From Halomonas sp. (GTDB lineage Bacteria; Pseudomonadota; Gammaproteobacteria; Pseudomonadales; Halomonadaceae), in contig NZ_JAJUFQ010000028.1 in NCBI RefSeq assembly GCF_029263665.1, positions 1 to 55,690 of the forward strand: DNA of 55,690 nt, given 5' to 3'. Shown piece after piece: positions 23,439 to 32,084 of the stretch. The translations under genes and the position numbers were made by a program. Each line of letters opens with the position of its first letter. The stretch's first letter is position 1. The notes under the pieces were generated by a model. That model was not told the origin of the DNA. It was given only the letters and a program-made list of their open reading frames with translations, and did not search any database.

Positions 23439-25628
23439 TCAGGACTTACCGGCATGTGCGGCACGTGCTGCGTGCAGTTTCTTGTAGCTCTCGATCAGGC
23501 GCTGGTGCTTGTCCAGTCCTTCCAGTTGCATGCTGGTCGGGGTCAGGCCTGGGAAGCGTACTTCGCCATTCACTGCACCCACCACGGTCTGCATGGTGTC
23601 CTTGCCGAACATTCGCTCAAGGTTGAAAAGATAGTCGTCCAGTTCGAGTTCATCGTCGATGACGATCTCGAGAGCTGCCTGCATGGCTTGATAGAACAGG
23701 CCGCGCTCGACCGTGTTGTCGTTGTACTGCAGGAACATCTGGACCCTTTCCAGCGCTTCTTCGTGCTGCTGCAGCGCTAGGTGAATCAGCAGTTTCAGCT
23801 CGAGAATGGTGAGTTGCCCCCATACCGTGTTCTCGTCGAACTCGATGCCGATCAGGGTGATGATATCCATGTGCTCATCGATCTGGCTTTCTTCCAGGCG
23901 TTCGAGCAGATCGGCGAGTTGCTCATCACTCAGCGAGTGGATAGTGAGGATATCTTCACGGTAATCCAGGGCCATGTTGGTGTTGTCCCAGATCAGGTCC
24001 TCCACCGGGTAGACCTCGGAATACCCGGGCACCAGGATACGACATACCGGTGCGCCCAGGTCCGAGTGGACAGCCATGTAGGCCTCCAGCCCCAGCTCCT
24101 CCAGGATCCCCATCAAGGCGCTGGCTTCCTCGTCATTGGTGCCCGAGAAGTCCCACTCGCAGAACTCGAAGTCGTGCTTCGAACTGAAGAAACGCCAGGA
24201 CACCACGCCGGAAGAATCGATGAAGTGCTCAACGAAGTTGTTTGGCTCGGACACCGCCAGCGAGTTGAACGTCGGTGGCTGAAAATCGTTCAGCCCTTCG
24301 AAGCTGCGGCCCTGCATCAGCTCCGTCAGGCTGCGCTCCAGCGCTACATGGAAGCTCGGGTGCGCACCGAAGGAAGCAAAGACGCCACCGGTCTTCGGGT
24401 TCATCAGGGTGACGCAGGCCACCGGGAAACGCCCACCCAGCGAGGCATCCTTGACCAGGATCGGAAAGCCCTGGGCTTCCAGCGCCTGCACGCCTTCAAG
24501 AATATCGGGATATTGCTGCAGCACTTCCAGCGGCACATCCGGCAGCGCGATTTCCTGTTCGATGATCTCGCGTTTCACCGCACGCTCGAAGATTTCCGAC
24601 AGGCACTGCACCTGAGCCTCGGCCAGAGTATTACCGGCACTCATGCCATTGCTGAGATAAAGGTTCTCGATCAGGTTGGAGGGGAAATAGACCACCTCGC
24701 CATCCGACTGACGCACGAACGGCAGTGCAACGATACCGCGCTCCACCTTACCCGAATTGGTATCGATCAGGTGCGAGCCACACAGCTCCCCATCCGGGTT
24801 GTAGATGTCCAGGCAGTAGTCGTCCAGCAGTCCTTCCGGCAGAGCATCATCCGGCCCCGGCTTGAACCATTCCTCGTCGGGATAATGGACGAATTCGCTA
24901 TTGGCGATCTCCTCGCCGAAGAACTGGTCGTTGTAGAAGAAGTTGCAGCTCAGACGCTCGATGAACTCGCCCAGCGCCGAACACAGCGCACTCTCCTTGG
25001 TGGCGCCCTTGCCGTTGGTGAAACACATCGGGGAAGCTGCATCGCGAATATGCAGCGACCACACATGCGGCACGATATTACGCCAGGAAGCGATCTCGAC
25101 CTTCATGCCGAGTCCTTCCAGAATGCCGGTCATGTTGGCAATGGTCTGCTCCAGCGGCAGGTCCTTGCCTTCGATCCAGGTGTTGCTGCCGTCCTCCGGT
25201 GCCGCCAGCAGCAGCGCCTGGGCGTCCTCGTCGAGATTATCGACGGTCTCGATCTGGAACTCCGGCCCGGTCTGCACCACCTTCTTGACCGTGCAACGGT
25301 CGATCGCACGCAGAATGCCTTGGCGATCCTTGTCGGAAAGATCCTCAGGCAGTTCGACCTGAATCCGGAAGATCTGGTTGTAGCGGTTCTCCGGGTCGAC
25401 AATGTTGTTCTGCGACAGGCGGATATTCTCGGTGGGAATATCCCGCGCCACACAATAGACCTTGACGAAATAGGCCGCACACAGTGCAGAGGACGCCAGG
25501 AAATAGTCGAACGGACTCGGCGCCGAGCCATCTCCCTTGTAACGGATCGGCTGATCGGTGATGACAGTGAAGTCATCAAACTTCGCTTCAAGCCGAAGGT
25601 TGTCGAGAAAGTTGACCTTGATTTCCAT
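23439..25628 (-). CDS. OsmC domain-YcaO domain fusion protein
   Basis: A 729-residue protein. The first ~140 residues form an OsmC/Ohr-like domain ('APSPFDYFLASSALCAAYFV'), and the rest is a YcaO domain with the ATP-binding Glu motifs ('SALCSALGEFIERLSCNFFY', 'LSEIFERAVKREIIEQE') and a C-terminal helical tail. YcaO enzymes activate amide oxygens with ATP; E. coli YcaO (about 586 residues) has been linked to beta-methylthiolation of ribosomal protein S12 together with RimO. The N-terminal OsmC domain probably adds a thiol-linked role. The OsmC cysteines seen here (C50 in 'ALCAAYF', C59 in 'VYCVAR') are not in the usual two-Cys spacing of Ohr, so peroxidase activity is doubtful. The ribosome site is weak. 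It is a single gene flanked by non-coding DNA. Confidence 0.9.
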   Translation of the reverse strand: MEIKVNFLDNLRLEAKFDDFTVITDQPIRYKGDGSAPSPFDYFLASSALCAAYFVKVYCVARDIPTENIRLSQNNIVDPENRYNQIFRIQVELPEDLSDKDRQGILRAIDRCTVKKVVQTGPEFQIETVDNLDEDAQALLLAAPEDGSNTWIEGKDLPLEQTIANMTGILEGLGMKVEIASWRNIVPHVWSLHIRDAASPMCFTNGKGATKESALCSALGEFIERLSCNFFYNDQFFGEEIANSEFVHYPDEEWFKPGPDDALPEGLLDDYCLDIYNPDGELCGSHLIDTNSGKVERGIVALPFVRQSDGEVVYFPSNLIENLYLSNGMSAGNTLAEAQVQCLSEIFERAVKREIIEQEIALPDVPLEVLQQYPDILEGVQALEAQGFPILVKDASLGGRFPVACVTLMNPKTGGVFASFGAHPSFHVALERSLTELMQGRSFEGLNDFQPPTFNSLAVSEPNNFVEHFIDSSGVVSWRFFSSKHDFEFCEWDFSGTNDEEASALMGILEELGLEAYMAVHSDLGAPVCRILVPGYSEVYPVEDLIWDNTNMALDYREDILTIHSLSDEQLADLLERLEESQIDEHMDIITLIGIEFDENTVWGQLTILELKLLIHLALQQHEEALERVQMFLQYNDNTVERGLFYQAMQAALEIVIDDELELDDYLFNLERMFGKDTMQTVVGAVNGEVRFPGLTPTSMQLEGLDKHQRLIESYKKLHAARAAHAGKS

Positions 25629-25886
25629 GGGCAGTGCACCGGATGTGTAAATTTGGGCGTTGCTGAGCGTCAGGAGAGCCGAACGTCAGGGAAAAAGCGG
25701 CGATTGAATCGCTCAGGCATGTTTGCCGTGTTTCCGTAGCCCGCCATTATCCAGCTTTTGCCCCGCCCCGTCTCGGGGGCATGGTGATAATCGACCACTC
25801 CCCGAGCATGAAGTCTCACGCGCCCTCCCGCTTATACTGCCCCAGCCTATATTGGCTGGCTGGTGCGGCCCCACCCTGAGAACGGG

Positions 25887-26690
25887 TTATGGCTTGACGA
25901 TCCACTCATGCGCTGGATCGTTCTGGAATTTCCACTTGCGTTTGGGACCCGCCATCACATTCAGGTAGTAGAGCTCATAGCCATGCGGCGCCCCGACGGG
26001 ATGATAGCCACGCGGGACCATCACACAGCAGCCATCCTCCACCGCCATGGTCTCGTCCAGCGAACGATCATCGGTATAGACCCGCTGGAAGGCGAACCCC
26101 TGGGACGGATCAAGGCGATGGTAATAGGTCTCCTCGAGGATCGACTCCTCGGGCAGGTTATCCACGTCATGCTTATGGGGCGGATAGCTCGACCAGTTGC
26201 CGGCCGGCGTATAGACCTCGACTACCAACAGGCTATCGGCAGGTTCGGTTTCCGGCAGAATATCCTGAATATGGCGGGTGTTGGTGCCGCTGCCTCGGGT
26301 ACTGCACTTCACCTGATCGGGAGCAATCAGACGCGGCTGGTGGCGACCGTGTCCCGGCGCACTGCAGACCGCGAGCTCCAGCTCGGTAGTGGCCTCGACA
26401 CGATAGCTCACGCCATCCGGCAGGTAGACGGCATAGGGAGGGACTCGCTCGAAGATGTCCATGCGCTCGCCGATATCCTCCCAGCGCTGCTCACCGCAGT
26501 TCACCGTTGCACGGCCGGAAAGCAGCACCAGACAATGCTCACGACCTCCGGTGCTGAGCTCCAGACACTGGCCACGAGCCAGCTTGTGCACACGGAAGCC
26601 GACATGCTCCCAGCCGGCGGACTCCGGAGTCACTTCCAGGACTGTCCCCTGCTCATCAGGCGGCGAGGGTCGAACCAGTAGCGAAGTCAT
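25887..26690 (-). CDS. iolB: 5-deoxy-glucuronate isomerase IolB
   Basis: This 267-residue cupin-type enzyme converts 5-deoxy-D-glucuronate to 5-dehydro-2-deoxy-D-gluconate, the step after IolD in inositol breakdown. Family blocks include 'SYPPHKHDVDNLPEESILEE' with metal-binding His and Glu, 'YYHRLDPSQGFAFQRVYT' and the C-terminal 'HEWI'. GGGAGG precedes the ATG by 8 nt. It is last in the minus-strand set rpiR-iolG-iolB. A weak stem CCAGCC/GGCTGG at 25842-25859 lies just beyond the stop. Identification is firm. Confidence 0.95.
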   Translation of the reverse strand: MTSLLVRPSPPDEQGTVLEVTPESAGWEHVGFRVHKLARGQCLELSTGGREHCLVLLSGRATVNCGEQRWEDIGERMDIFERVPPYAVYLPDGVSYRVEATTELELAVCSAPGHGRHQPRLIAPDQVKCSTRGSGTNTRHIQDILPETEPADSLLVVEVYTPAGNWSSYPPHKHDVDNLPEESILEETYYHRLDPSQGFAFQRVYTDDRSLDETMAVEDGCCVMVPRGYHPVGAPHGYELYYLNVMAGPKRKWKFQNDPAHEWIVKP

Positions 26691-26708
26691 TGCTGTCCTC
26701 CCTTGAGT

Positions 26709-26724
26709 GAACGCTGAATAAATG
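26709..26724. repeat. Half copy of the dispersed GAACGCTGAATAAAT end repeat
   Basis: GAACGCTGAATAAATG in the 60-bp gap between iolG and iolB matches the MITE end at 1819 (GAAGCGCTGAATAAAT) and the palindrome at 36949. No partner end or target duplication is visible, so it looks like a truncated remnant. It lies between the iolG stop and the iolB ribosome site. Confidence 0.55.
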
Positions 26725-26750
26725 GATGGGATCGATGGTGCGGTGAAGCG

Positions 26751-27746
26751 TCATGCAATCTCGTCAAGGTTCACGGCCCGCTGCTCCTGCAGCGACAACT
26801 GCGCCGCATCCGCCAGGCGCAGGGCCTCCAGGCCGTCCTGAGCACCGGCAAGGGGAGCACGTCCCTGTTGCCAGGCGTCGACGAAATCAGTGATCTCGGC
26901 GCTGTAGGCCTGAGCATAGCGTTCGAGGAAGAACCACTTGGGCTTTTCCTCTACCTGTCCGGGTTCTCCAGTGAAGCGCAGACGAGTCTCGGTCTCGTTG
27001 CTGGCCTGCAGCATGCCGGCGCTGCCAAAGGCCTCGATACGCTGGTCATAGCCATAGCAGGCGCGGCGTGAATTGCTGATGTGACACAGTCGACCGCTGG
27101 CGGTGATCAGCGTCACCATCGCGGTGTCCACATCACCGGCCTCGCCGATCGCCGGGTCAATCAGGCAACTGCCCTGAGCCTGTACCTGAACGATGGGTTC
27201 ATCGAGCAACCAGCGGGCCATGTCGAAGTCATGGATCATCATGTCGCGAAACAGGCCGCCGGACGCCCTGACATATTCCGCAGGAGGCGGCGCAGGGTCT
27301 CGGCTGATGATGATCAATGACTCCATGTTACCGATGCGTCCGTCGGCTACGGCCTGCTTTAGAGCCGCAAACTGTGGGTCATGACGGCGATTGAAGCCCA
27401 GCGCACAGGTCACCGGGTGTGCCTCCAGCACCTTCAGCGCCTCGCGGGTGCGGGCCAGATCGAGAGCAATCGGTTTCTCGCACAACACCGCCTTGCCGCT
27501 CTGCGCGGCTCGTTCCAGATAGTCGGCATGGGTCGGCGTGCTGGATGCAATCAGTACCGCGTCGATGCCGTCATCCTCGAAGATGGCATCGGCGCTGATG
27601 GCTCGCACACCATACTGTCGGGCCAGAGATTCGGCAGCCTCGGCATGGACATCAGCCACGGCGGCCAGGGTGACCTCAGGATTGAGGTCGATGGTTCGAG
27701 CATGCACCTTGCCGATACGTCCGGCACCGATCAAAGCGAGTCTCAT
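26751..27746 (-). CDS. iolG: Inositol 2-dehydrogenase IolG
   Basis: The 331-residue Gfo/Idh/MocA-family enzyme oxidises myo-inositol to scyllo-inosose with NAD+. The Rossmann motif 'LIGAGRIGKVHA' starts at residue 5, the catalytic Lys is in 'LCEKPIAL', and Asp and His follow in 'FRDMMIHDFDMARWLL'. Closest recalled relatives are proteobacterial IolG proteins. GGAGG precedes the ATG by 9 nt. The gene stands between rpiR and iolB on the minus strand. A second Gfo/Idh gene at the end of the plus-strand operon probably handles another inositol isomer. Confidence 0.92.
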   Translation of the reverse strand: MRLALIGAGRIGKVHARTIDLNPEVTLAAVADVHAEAAESLARQYGVRAISADAIFEDDGIDAVLIASSTPTHADYLERAAQSGKAVLCEKPIALDLARTREALKVLEAHPVTCALGFNRRHDPQFAALKQAVADGRIGNMESLIIISRDPAPPPAEYVRASGGLFRDMMIHDFDMARWLLDEPIVQVQAQGSCLIDPAIGEAGDVDTAMVTLITASGRLCHISNSRRACYGYDQRIEAFGSAGMLQASNETETRLRFTGEPGQVEEKPKWFFLERYAQAYSAEITDFVDAWQQGRAPLAGAQDGLEALRLADAAQLSLQEQRAVNLDEIA

Positions 27747-27848
27747 GCAATAGTTCCTCCAGCCGATTGGTGATTGATGTTGTTGTCAGTACCACTGGTA
27801 TTACAGATACATGGTGTTCCGGGTACATGTTGCTTGTTGTTGAAGCTA

Positions 27849-28712
27849 TCAGGCGCGTTCCTCGTCCCCGGGTCGGGAGGACTGTTCCTTTTCCCTGTCC
27901 TTGCGCATCCCCAGGGCAATGGCCAGGCTTTGCGTCAGGCAAAGCGAGGCAGCCAGCCCTCGGAAACTCTTGACCTCTGCCTCATGGACAACCAGTACCA
28001 CATCGGCAAGGCGCGCCAGCGGGCTGAGGCTCGAATCCGTAATCACCACTGTCGGCACGCCATGACTTCTGGCCTGCTCGGTCGCTCGAAGGCTTTCCTC
28101 GGCATAGGGTGAAAAGCTCACTGCAATCAAGGCATCCTGCTGCCCGATCGCCCGAATCTGTTCGCCATACATCCCCCCCAGCCCGTTGACCAGAAAGGCA
28201 GGCTTTTCGATGTGGTGCAGCGCATAGGTCATGTAGTTCGCCACGACGAAGCTGCGCCGAGCGCCAAGTACATGGATGGCGGAGGCCTCATCGAGGATAT
28301 CCAGCGCCTGCTCCAGCCCCTTGGGATCAATACGCCCCGGCAACTGCTCCAGGGCATCGCGATTGGCCTCGGCGAATTCCCACAGCAGTTGAGTGCTGTC
28401 CGGCGTCTCACCGGTCGCGGAGCGCACAGCGCGAATGCGCTCGGTGTAATTGGGCAATTCATCCACCAGGCGAGAACGAAAGAGCTGCTGCATCTCCGAA
28501 AAACCCTTGAAGCCACAACTGTTGGCAAACCGGATCAAGGTCGAAGGCGTCACTGCAGCGTCCTGCGCCAGCCTGGCGACAGTGGCAAAGGCCACGTCCT
28601 GAGGATGATCAAGCAGAAAACGCGCCGTCTGTTGCAGGCGACGACTCATTGACGGGTAGTCGGCCGTGATACGTGCTTCAAGTTCCTCGAAGCTCTGGGG
28701 CGTCTGACTCAT
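27849..28712 (-). CDS. RpiR-family regulator of inositol genes (IolR-like)
   Basis: The 287-residue protein has an N-terminal RpiR helix-turn-helix ('VARLAQDAAVTPSTLIRFAN', 'CGFKGFSEMQQLFR') and a SIS sugar-phosphate-binding domain ('AIHVLGARRSFVVANYMTYA', 'DALIAVSFSPYAEES'). RpiR-type repressors of iol genes respond to a phosphorylated pathway intermediate. I start it at 28712, preceded by GAGGAAC. A longer start at 28739 lies within ATGAC pentamer repeats. It is divergent from the ABC transporter operon, and two GGAA-N6-TTCC-type sites lie in the gap, one of them perfect. The regulatory target is inferred. Confidence 0.88.
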   Translation of the reverse strand: MSQTPQSFEELEARITADYPSMSRRLQQTARFLLDHPQDVAFATVARLAQDAAVTPSTLIRFANSCGFKGFSEMQQLFRSRLVDELPNYTERIRAVRSATGETPDSTQLLWEFAEANRDALEQLPGRIDPKGLEQALDILDEASAIHVLGARRSFVVANYMTYALHHIEKPAFLVNGLGGMYGEQIRAIGQQDALIAVSFSPYAEESLRATEQARSHGVPTVVITDSSLSPLARLADVVLVVHEAEVKSFRGLAASLCLTQSLAIALGMRKDREKEQSSRPGDEERA

Positions 28713-28735
28713 GGGAAGTTCCTCGCCATTGCTTG

Positions 28736-28759
28736 TCATGTCATGTCATGCCATGTCAT
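28736..28759. repeat. TCATG pentamer repeats at the upstream rpiR start
   Basis: The stretch contains several TCATG/CCATG pentamers in tandem. On the minus strand they produce a series of overlapping ATG codons in different frames just upstream of the preferred start of the RpiR gene. No gene besides rpiR is affected. Confidence 0.5.
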
Positions 28760-28836
28760 CAGCAGCCGACTCTCCTGACTCTCGAAAAAACCGAGCCTTG
28801 AAAAACCTGATTCTGCCTCGAACAGCCTAGCCATAT

Positions 28837-28852
28837 TGGAATAAACATTCCA
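28837..28852. promoter_or_regulatory. Perfect GGAA-N6-TTCC operator (IolR-type)
   Basis: TGGAATAAACATTCCA is a perfect dyad and contains GGAA-TAAACA-TTCC. As I recall, GGAA-N6-TTCC is the motif bound by the RpiR-type IolR of Sinorhizobium meliloti. It sits between the divergent rpiR-iolGB and ABC-iolCDE operons, 125 bp from rpiR and 131 bp from the binding-protein gene. Confidence 0.65.
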
Positions 28853-28895
28853 TTTATACAAAAGTATAGAACAATTCATCTGTAACTTTCATATA

Positions 28896-28911
28896 TTGGA
28901 ATCTATATTTC
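28896..28911. promoter_or_regulatory. Second, imperfect IolR-type operator
   Basis: GGAA-TCTATA-TTTC at 28898-28911 differs from the GGAA-N6-TTCC dyad at one base. It lies 60 bp from the perfect site, almost six helical turns, which would let two dimers on one DNA face loop or cooperate. It is 72 bp upstream of the binding-protein start. Confidence 0.45.
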
Positions 28912-28982
28912 ATTCTGCCTGCGCGCTTCGCGCACTCGACACCACAACGACACTTATAACGACAATCACGAGGACTCTACTC

Positions 28983-29918
28983 ATGGCACGTCTTTCTCAC
29001 TGGCTACTCGCCTCGACCGCTGCTGCCCTGATGGCTGGGTCGGTACAGGCGCAGGACAGCAACCGCTTTGTCATGGTCACACACGGCGTCCCCTCCGATC
29101 CCTTCTGGTCGGTGGTCAAGAACGGTGCCGAGGATGCCGCCGAACAGGTGGGTGCCGAGCTGGAGTATCGCGCTCCCTCGACCTTCGACATGGCCAAGAT
29201 GCAGCAACTGGTCGAGGCCGCCGTCGCGTCCAACCCTGATGGTCTGATCGTTTCCTTTACCGACGAAGATGCGCTGGGCGGTATCGTTCAGCGCGCCGCG
29301 AACAACGGCATTCCCGTCATCACCATCAACTCCGGTGGTGATGTCGCCCGCAATTACGGTGCCCGTCTGCATATCGGACAGAGCGAGTACGAGGCTGGCA
29401 AGCAGGCTGCTGAACGCATGCAGGAAATGGGCGTGGAGAAAGGCCTCTGCGTCAATCATGAACAGGGCAACCAGGGCCTCGACCAGCGCTGTGACGGCTT
29501 TATCGAAGGCTTTGGCGGCAACGCCGAACAATTGGCCACCACCCATGACCCGGTCGAGATTCGCAACGCCATCGTGGCTTACCTCAACCAGAACCGCGAT
29601 GTGAAAGGCATCCTCACCCTTGGCACCCTGGCCTCCGAGCCCATGCTGCGCGCCATGCGCGACCAGGGCGCCACCGATATGTTCACCCTTGCCACCTTCG
29701 ATCTTTCGCCCAGCATCCTCGAGGCGGTGGATGCCGGTGAACTGGACTTCGCCATCGACCAGCAGCAGTACCTCCAGGGTTACCTGCCGGTGATGTTCCT
29801 CGACCAGTACGCCCGACATGGCCTGCTGCCCGCCGGTGACGTACCGACCGGCCCCGGATTTGTCACTCAGGAGAATGCCGCCCAGGTCATCGAGCTGAGC
29901 CAACAGGGTATTCGTTAG
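28983..29918 (+). CDS. Sugar (inositol) ABC transporter substrate-binding protein
   Basis: The protein has 311 residues. The signal peptide 'MARLSHWLLASTAAALMAGS' is followed by 'VQAQDS', with cleavage probably after AQA-type residues. The mature part is a periplasmic-binding-protein type 1 fold: 'PSDPFWSVVKNGAEDAAEQ', 'AAVASNPDGLIVSFTDEDA', 'GIPVITINSGG' and 'DFAIDQQQYLQGYLPVMF'. The gene opens an operon with permease, ATPase and inositol enzymes, so an inositol is the probable ligand (inferred). The ATG at 28983 is preferred over one 87 bp upstream because only it gives a clean signal peptide and has AGGA nearby. Confidence 0.92.
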   Translation: MARLSHWLLASTAAALMAGSVQAQDSNRFVMVTHGVPSDPFWSVVKNGAEDAAEQVGAELEYRAPSTFDMAKMQQLVEAAVASNPDGLIVSFTDEDALGGIVQRAANNGIPVITINSGGDVARNYGARLHIGQSEYEAGKQAAERMQEMGVEKGLCVNHEQGNQGLDQRCDGFIEGFGGNAEQLATTHDPVEIRNAIVAYLNQNRDVKGILTLGTLASEPMLRAMRDQGATDMFTLATFDLSPSILEAVDAGELDFAIDQQQYLQGYLPVMFLDQYARHGLLPAGDVPTGPGFVTQENAAQVIELSQQGIR

Positions 29919-29947
29919 TCATCCACTAACAGTCTTTCACTACCCAA

Positions 29948-29975
29948 AGGGCCCAGCGCTCAACTGCCGGGCCCT
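29948..29975 (+). other. GC hairpin between binding-protein and permease genes
   Basis: AGGGCCC (29948-29954) and GGGCCCT (29969-29975) form a 7-bp stem with a 14-nt loop, 30 bp after the binding-protein stop. It is not followed by T residues. Such stems commonly keep the binding-protein message more abundant than the permease message. Confidence 0.45.
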
Positions 29976-29988
29976 GGAGTCGACCATC

Positions 29989-31119
29989 ATGCAGTCCAAT
30001 ACACCTCCCCCATCTTCTACGCCAGTCGCGGAGCCGCAGGATGAGCGCATCCAGCGAGTTCCCTTCTGGAAAAAGGCGTTGAGCCGCCCCGAACTGGGCG
30101 CTTTGGCCGGCACCGTGCTGGTTCTGGCCTTCTTCATTGTCTCCGCCAGCGGGACAGGCATGTTCACCCCGGCGGGCATCGTCAACTTTCTCGAGGTAGC
30201 TGCCCAACTGGGGATCATCGCCACGGCCGCCGCACTGCTGATGATCGGCGGCGAGTTCGACCTCTCCATTGGCTCGATGATCGGACTGGCCGGTATTCTG
30301 ATCGCCATTCCCGCTGTGGAATATGGCTGGCCGCTCTGGGCAGCAATGCTGCTGGCCTTCTCCTGTGCGGCCCTGGTGGGCTGGATCAACGGCAATCTGG
30401 TCAACAGAACCGGGCTACCATCCTTCATCGTCACCCTGGGATTCCTGTTCATTCTGCGTGGCATGGCCATCGGCATCAGCCGCCTGCTGACTGGCCGTAC
30501 CCAGATCGGTGGAATTCACAATCATATGGACGGCGACTGGTTTGCCGCGCTGTTCTCGGGAGAAGTGGCTACCGGCCTCTTCACCTGGATGGCCGGCCAG
30601 GGGTGGATCGCCACCAACTTCGCCGGCAACCCGGTGGTCACCGGCATTCCGGTTTCCATTGTCTGGTGGCTGGGACTTACCGCCGTCGCCACCTGGGTAC
30701 TGCTCTGCACTCCCTACGGCAACTGGATCTTCGCCAGTGGCGGCGACGCCAATGCGGCACGCAACTCCGGCGTTCCCGTACATCGCGTGAAGATCTCGCT
30801 GTTCATGTTCACTGCGCTCTCGGCCACCGTCTTCGCCTGCCTGCAGGTGATGGACACCGGCTCTGCAGACACCATTCGCGGCCTGCTCAAGGAACTCGAG
30901 GCCATCATCGCGGTGGTCATCGGCGGCGCCCTGCTGACCGGCGGCTATGGCTCCGCCATCGGAGCAGCGCTCGGCGCACTGATCTTCGGCCTGGTGCAGA
31001 TGGGCATCTTCTATACCGGCGTGAACACCGACTGGTTCCAGGTCTTCCTCGGCGCCATGTTGCTGGTGGCGGTGCTGTTCAACAATTTCATGCGCAAGAA
31101 GGCAATGGAGGCCAAGTGA
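29989..31119 (+). CDS. Sugar ABC transporter permease (RbsC/FrcC-like)
   Basis: A 376-residue membrane protein with about ten helices. 'AAALLMIGGEFDLSIGSMIG', 'NRTGLPSFIVTLGFLFILRG', 'ASGGDANAARNSGVPVHRVK' and 'EAIIAVVIGGALLTGGYGSA' are the hallmark segments of ribose/fructose-type permeases, including the EAA-like coupling loop. It forms the channel for the preceding binding protein. GGAG lies 9 nt before the ATG, and the ATPase gene starts one base after its stop. Confidence 0.93.
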   Translation: MQSNTPPPSSTPVAEPQDERIQRVPFWKKALSRPELGALAGTVLVLAFFIVSASGTGMFTPAGIVNFLEVAAQLGIIATAAALLMIGGEFDLSIGSMIGLAGILIAIPAVEYGWPLWAAMLLAFSCAALVGWINGNLVNRTGLPSFIVTLGFLFILRGMAIGISRLLTGRTQIGGIHNHMDGDWFAALFSGEVATGLFTWMAGQGWIATNFAGNPVVTGIPVSIVWWLGLTAVATWVLLCTPYGNWIFASGGDANAARNSGVPVHRVKISLFMFTALSATVFACLQVMDTGSADTIRGLLKELEAIIAVVIGGALLTGGYGSAIGAALGALIFGLVQMGIFYTGVNTDWFQVFLGAMLLVAVLFNNFMRKKAMEAK

Positions 31120-31120
31120 A

Positions 31121-31975
31121 ATGAGCGAACGTACCCCCATGATCGAGATGCGCAACGTCAGTAAACACTTCGGTAGCGTCATCGCTCTGAGCGACATCTC
31201 GATGCAGGTTCATGCCGGCGAAGTGATGTGTCTGCTGGGCGACAACGGCGCCGGTAAATCGACCCTGATCAAGACCCTCTCGGGCGTCCACCGCCCCACC
31301 GAGGGAGAACTGCTGCTGAACGGTGAGAGCGTCCGCTTCAAGTCCCCTGCCTATGCCCTGGATGCCGGCATCGCCACCGTCTTCCAGGACCTGGCGATGA
31401 TTCCCCTGATGTCGATCACCCGCAACTTCTTCATGGGCCGGGAGCCCACAGTGGGCTGGGGCCCCCTGAAACGCATCGACTGGAAGCGCGCCGATCGTAT
31501 CGCCATGCAGGAGATGGCAAAGATCGGCATCGACGTTCGTGACCCCAGCCAGGCGGTGGGCACGCTGTCCGGCGGCGAACGCCAGTGTGTGGCCATTGCT
31601 CGGGCAGTCTACTTCGGCGCCAAAGTGCTGATCCTCGATGAGCCAACGTCTGCCCTCGGGGTCAAGCAGGCCTCGGTGGTACTGCGCTACATCGCCAAGG
31701 CACGGGCCGATGGGCTGGCGGTGATCTTCATCACCCACAATGTTCATCATGCCTACCCGGTTGCCGATGCCTTCACCCTGCTGAAACGTGGCGGCAGCCT
31801 CGGCACCTTCCGCAAGGAGGAGATCAGTCGCGAGGAAGTGCTGAACATGATGGCCGGCGGTGCCGAACTGGAGAGCCTCGACGCCGAACTGGCGGAGTTC
31901 CAGCAGAGCGACCGGCAGCAACAGCAGTCATCGGCTGCCAGTGCGCCATCGCTGAGCCAGGCTCCCAGCACATGA
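31121..31975 (+). CDS. Sugar ABC transporter ATP-binding protein (single domain)
   Basis: A 284-residue ATPase with Walker A 'GDNGAGKST' at 40-48, signature 'LSGGERQ' near 149, Walker B 'VLILDEPTSALG' near 168 and the switch His in 'VIFITHNVHHA'. Unlike RbsA (about 500 residues, two domains) it has one nucleotide-binding domain, as in FrcA-type systems, and would dimerise. The Gln/Ser-rich C-terminal tail (about 250-284) is low complexity. It follows the permease with a 1-bp gap. Confidence 0.93.
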   Translation: MSERTPMIEMRNVSKHFGSVIALSDISMQVHAGEVMCLLGDNGAGKSTLIKTLSGVHRPTEGELLLNGESVRFKSPAYALDAGIATVFQDLAMIPLMSITRNFFMGREPTVGWGPLKRIDWKRADRIAMQEMAKIGIDVRDPSQAVGTLSGGERQCVAIARAVYFGAKVLILDEPTSALGVKQASVVLRYIAKARADGLAVIFITHNVHHAYPVADAFTLLKRGGSLGTFRKEEISREEVLNMMAGGAELESLDAELAEFQQSDRQQQQSSAASAPSLSQAPST

Positions 31976-32084
31976 TGACAAAGCCCTGTATGACAAAGCC
32001 CCAAATGTCTGAGACCAGGCGGAATCACGGTGACGCCGCCTTGCTGTCAGCGCCCTTCCACACCCCATGTCTGACGGAGACTCT

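Noticed and set aside
23781..25739. A 650-codon open frame antisense to the OsmC-YcaO gene
   Set aside because: It is His/Gln/Arg-rich shadow sequence without domains; the YcaO frame carries clear motifs.
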